Part shown: positions 24,930 through 26,824 of the stretch, in pieces | How positions within the stretch are numbered: position 1 is the first letter of the stretch | Layout of the letters: each line of letters starts with the position of its first letter | From: Pedobacter sp. | GTDB lineage: Bacteria > Bacteroidota > Bacteroidia > Sphingobacteriales > Sphingobacteriaceae | Assembly (NCBI GenBank): GCA_028287885.1 | Contig: JAQBOT010000103.1 | Coordinates: 1-26,824, forward strand | Length of the DNA: 26,824 bases | Reading direction: 5' to 3' | The notes under the pieces: generated by a model | Told to the model about the DNA's origin: nothing | The model's database searches: none | The model's input: only the letters and a program-made list of their open reading frames with translations | Position numbers and translations under genes: made by a program

Positions 24930-25645
24930 CTAATTGGCTTTTTTTGGTACGATCTCGTAGATATCATATTGATCTATTGAAGTTAAGCTTTTGATCAGGT
25001 CTTTTGAGCCACCAATATAGGTGGCATCACAATCATAGTTAGTGACTATACACCAGTCTTTGGTATCTGGATAAATAGCTGAAGGGCTATCTCTGACCTC
25101 ATCTAAAAGCCACAAGGATTCCAGCTCAGACAATCGGCCTCTATAGGTTATGTCTGTTTTCCAGCTTCGGGCTTTAAGTACCACATAGTAATAGTTGACT
25201 TCAATGTCTCCATAATTGTCGATTAATACATCTCTGATGCGCTGAATTTGCTGCACTTCATTGTCTCCTTCAGCAGGAAACCAAATGTCATTCGGCCAGT
25301 TACCAGATACAAACAAATCCTATCGTATTTGTTCCTTAACTCTTAGTGCACTTTCTAAAGTAAATTCTTGATTGTATAACTGAAAAAAAGTTGACCAACT
25401 CAGAGGTTTAAAATCGAGTTTAAGGCTCTTATTATCGACAGCATCGAATCTTTGCTCTAACCTTTTATCCAGTACGGATGTAGGACTACCGCGTAACTAT
25501 CAAATATTAGTGGGCAGAACAATGTAAGATGATACCAGAATCTTTCATCCGGACTAAATGCAATGTCATCTTTCAAGTCGACATGATCTCTAAGCGACGC
25601 ATGAGTCGCTATCCAAGCCGGTAATTGTACGTCAATTTTTTCCAT
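24930..25645 (-). pseudogene. Hypothetical protein broken by a frameshift and a nonsense codon
   Basis: One ancestral gene of about 238 codons. It starts at the ATG at 25645 (MEKIDVQLPAWIATHAS) and reads to FDSYAVVLHPYW, where the register changes near 25465-25475 and the original frame stops at 25457. In the new frame it continues as LDKRLEQRFDAVDNKSLKLD and FKPLSWSTFFQLYNQ to an in-frame TAG at 25322-25320, then directly on as DLFVSGNWPNDIWF to the end at 24930. The continuity of coding-like sequence across both lesions is the evidence. I do not recognise the family; the acidic, tryptophan-rich, soluble sequence would suit an immunity-type protein, which is only a guess. Confidence 0.7.
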
Positions 25646-25672
25646 TCTCTATTTACTTACCTTAAGATAGCA

Positions 25673-25753
25673 CTTTCAAGCTACTTTGCTGATGTTGGTG
25701 TAGCGCTCCTTGCCATCCTGAATGCCGTAAGAATACAAAAAATGAAGTTATAG
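25673..25753 (+). pseudogene. C-terminal tail of a heavy-metal P-type ATPase
   Basis: The plus strand reads FADVGVALLAILNAVRIQK and then MKL before the stop at 25753. This is the characteristic last membrane helix of CPx-type metal ATPases (ADxGVALLAILNAxR). The rest of the gene is missing; unrelated sequence begins before about 25673. Its position just before an HYC_CC_PP protein and a CusA-type pump suggests that the metal locus once included this ATPase. Confidence 0.65.
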
Positions 25754-25860
25754 CCTACAATTAGCTCCATGCAAGAGTTAGCGTATTGGCTCTTGTATTG
25801 GGCATGAAGTGTTTTACATTCAGGCATTAAACACAACATTTAATTAATTACTTTTGAACT

Positions 25861-26238
25861 GTGAAACGTACCACACTTATCATATTAATGGTCATGTACC
25901 TATTATCCACTGTGGGATTTGGGGTAAACCGTTTCTATTGCTGTGGTAAGCTAGCCGCTGTTGACCTTATTCTTGCTTCAAGTAATTCAGAACATCAAGA
26001 TTCTGAGAAAGATAACTGCTGCAAGAATGAAAAGCAGAGTTTCAAGATAAAAGACAATCATGTCAAGGTATCCAGCATCACGCTGAACCAGCCACTATCG
26101 GTTATAATGCCATCGACTTTCCGGTATGAAGCTGTTGTCATTGCGGCTACATTAAATTCGAATGCATACCACGATAGTACTCCGCCACTAAGTTCCGAGA
26201 TTCCCATCTATACCCTCAATTGCACGTACAGGATCTGA
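25861..26238 (+). CDS. HYC_CC_PP family protein
   Basis: A 125-residue exported protein of the Bacteroidota HYC_CC_PP family, found beside heavy-metal efflux genes. It has a signal-like start, then NRFYCCGKL (the HYC position reads FYC), a central DNCCKNEKQ, a TPP motif, and the typical end YTLNCTYRI. The paired cysteines suggest metal binding in the periplasm. The start is a GTG at 25861. An exact -7 box (TACTTTTG, 25849-25856) ends only four bases before it, so the transcript would be nearly leaderless, or the box is not used. An ATG at 25888 is possible but would shorten the signal. It precedes cusA by 142 bases. Confidence 0.85.
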   Translation: MKRTTLIILMVMYLLSTVGFGVNRFYCCGKLAAVDLILASSNSEHQDSEKDNCCKNEKQSFKIKDNHVKVSSITLNQPLSVIMPSTFRYEAVVIAATLNSNAYHDSTPPLSSEIPIYTLNCTYRI

Positions 26239-26303
26239 TCTGTACTGCGGTTGATCAGCTTGCCTTCTGCATCGCTGATTTCCCTCTTATAACATAGAGT
26301 TCA

Positions 26304-26324
26304 TTCCCCGCATAAGCGGAGGAA
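26304..26324 (+). promoter_or_regulatory. Hairpin covering a strong ribosome-binding site before cusA
   Basis: TTCCCCGC (26304-26311) can pair with GCGG-A-GGAA (26316-26324), with loop ATAA and one bulged A. The right arm contains GGAGGA, an unusually strong Shine-Dalgarno for this phylum. Folding would hide it. A short frame follows (26331-26384). Confidence 0.45.
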
Positions 26325-26330
26325 ATGAAA

Positions 26331-26384
26331 ATGAAATGTTTGCGGCAACGCTACATGCGTGGCTGTTTAATCCAAATCAGATGA
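26331..26384 (+). CDS. Possible 17-codon leader peptide overlapping the cusA start
   Basis: From ATG 26331 (or 26325, two codons earlier) the frame reads MKCLRQRYMRGCLIQIR and stops at 26382-26384, overlapping the cusA ATG (ATGA). The GGAGG lies eight bases before ATG 26331. A coupled leader peptide with two cysteines is plausible; chance is also possible. Confidence 0.3.
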   Translation: MKCLRQRYMRGCLIQIR

Positions 26385-26824
26385 TTAATCAACTTATTTC
26401 CTTATCACTAAAGAATAGGTATATCGTTTTGCTAATTGCCGCCTTGCTTTTTACATGGGGTGTGTACGCAGTAAAGCAAAACCCTATCGACGCCATTCCT
26501 GATCTTTCCGAAAACCAAGTGATCGTATTCACCGAATGGGAGGGGCGAAGCCCGCAAATCATGGAAGACCAGGTCACATACCCGCTGGTAAGCAATCTGC
26601 AGGGCATCCCAAAAGTTAAGGCCATCCGGGCCACGTCCATGTTCGGAATGAGCTTTGTTTATATAATTTTTGACGACAAAGCAGATGTTTATTGGGCGCG
26701 AAGCCGGGTCCTGGAGCGTCTGAATTACGCCCAGCGGTTACTGCCGGAAAGCGTTACGCCCACGCTGGGTCCAGACGGTACAGGCGTCGGGCATGTACTG
26801 TGGTATACCTTAGATGCTAAAGGT
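26381..26824 (+). CDS. CusA/CzcA-family heavy-metal efflux RND transporter (3' end outside window)
   Basis: The first 148 codons of a large inner-membrane RND pump, normally about 1040 or more residues, that expels Cu/Ag or Zn/Co/Cd across the envelope with a CusB-like adaptor and an outer-membrane channel. The first membrane helix (NRYIVLLIAALLFTWGVYAV) is followed by the family motifs NPIDAIPDLSENQVIV, WEGRSPQIMEDQVTYPL, KAIRATSMFGMSFVYIIF and DVYWARSRVLERL, then PDGTGVGHVLWYT. An in-frame ATG at 26336 would add 15 residues (MFAATLHAWLF), but the ATG at 26381 gives the usual N-terminus. It follows the HYC_CC_PP gene, as is common in Bacteroidota. Confidence 0.93.
   Translation, partial: MINQLISLSLKNRYIVLLIAALLFTWGVYAVKQNPIDAIPDLSENQVIVFTEWEGRSPQIMEDQVTYPLVSNLQGIPKVKAIRATSMFGMSFVYIIFDDKADVYWARSRVLERLNYAQRLLPESVTPTLGPDGTGVGHVLWYTLDAKG

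Noticed and set aside
25774..25797. CAAGAG/CTCTTG hairpin before the HYC_CC_PP gene
   Set aside because: Six-base arms with a 12-base loop and no T-run; not convincing as a terminator.

Overview
The window looks like the chromosome of a Bacteroidota bacterium of the Sphingobacteriaceae type (Pedobacter or Mucilaginibacter relatives). This rests on the AT-rich gaps, several exact TAnnTTTG -7 promoter boxes, A-rich rather than GGAGG ribosome sites, an HYC_CC_PP family protein next to a CusA-like pump, and the general gene content. No rRNA, tRNA, CRISPR array or intact insertion sequence was seen.

Layout. Positions 1-8946 hold NAD(P)H-linked redox enzymes and their regulators: a zinc alcohol dehydrogenase cut by the window edge, an aldo/keto reductase, a DUF1259 protein, an AraC regulator followed by an Old Yellow Enzyme relative, a Tat-signal aldo/keto reductase broken by one frameshift, a TetR regulator and a Gfo/Idh/MocA oxidoreductase. 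The set would suit handling of reactive carbonyls and enones. Positions 9185-11705 are a minus-strand ABC-2 type exporter (ATPase and two related permeases) closed by a clear intrinsic terminator. Positions 11808-13730 pair an APC amino acid permease with an exported SAM-methyltransferase. Positions 13833-16072 contain a decayed hipBA toxin-antitoxin pair, an intact DUF2975/XRE pair with a repeated operator-like sequence, and a decayed short-chain dehydrogenase. Positions 16069-22262 form the biotin region: a MocR regulator diverging from an operon of a ferritin-like diiron protein, bioF, bioD, bioB and bioA. Positions 22353-25753 hold an NHL-repeat lipoprotein, a TPR lipoprotein and several gene remains. 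Positions 25861-26824 begin a metal-efflux locus (HYC_CC_PP protein and cusA/czcA, which runs off the window).

Two themes stand out. First, the biotin operon starts with an uncharacterised protein carrying a full ferritin-like diiron ligand set. Its stop codon overlaps the bioF start, and no known pimelate gene (bioC, bioH, bioW, bioI, bioZ) is present here. It is a candidate for a new way of supplying the pimeloyl precursor. Second, the window is full of gene remains: hipB, hipA, an SDR, an AraC tail, a P-type ATPase tail, an ABC-ATPase fragment nearly identical to the intact gene 11 kb away, a frameshifted aldo/keto reductase and a twice-broken hypothetical gene. Most gaps between genes are scars of deletion rather than plain regulatory DNA.
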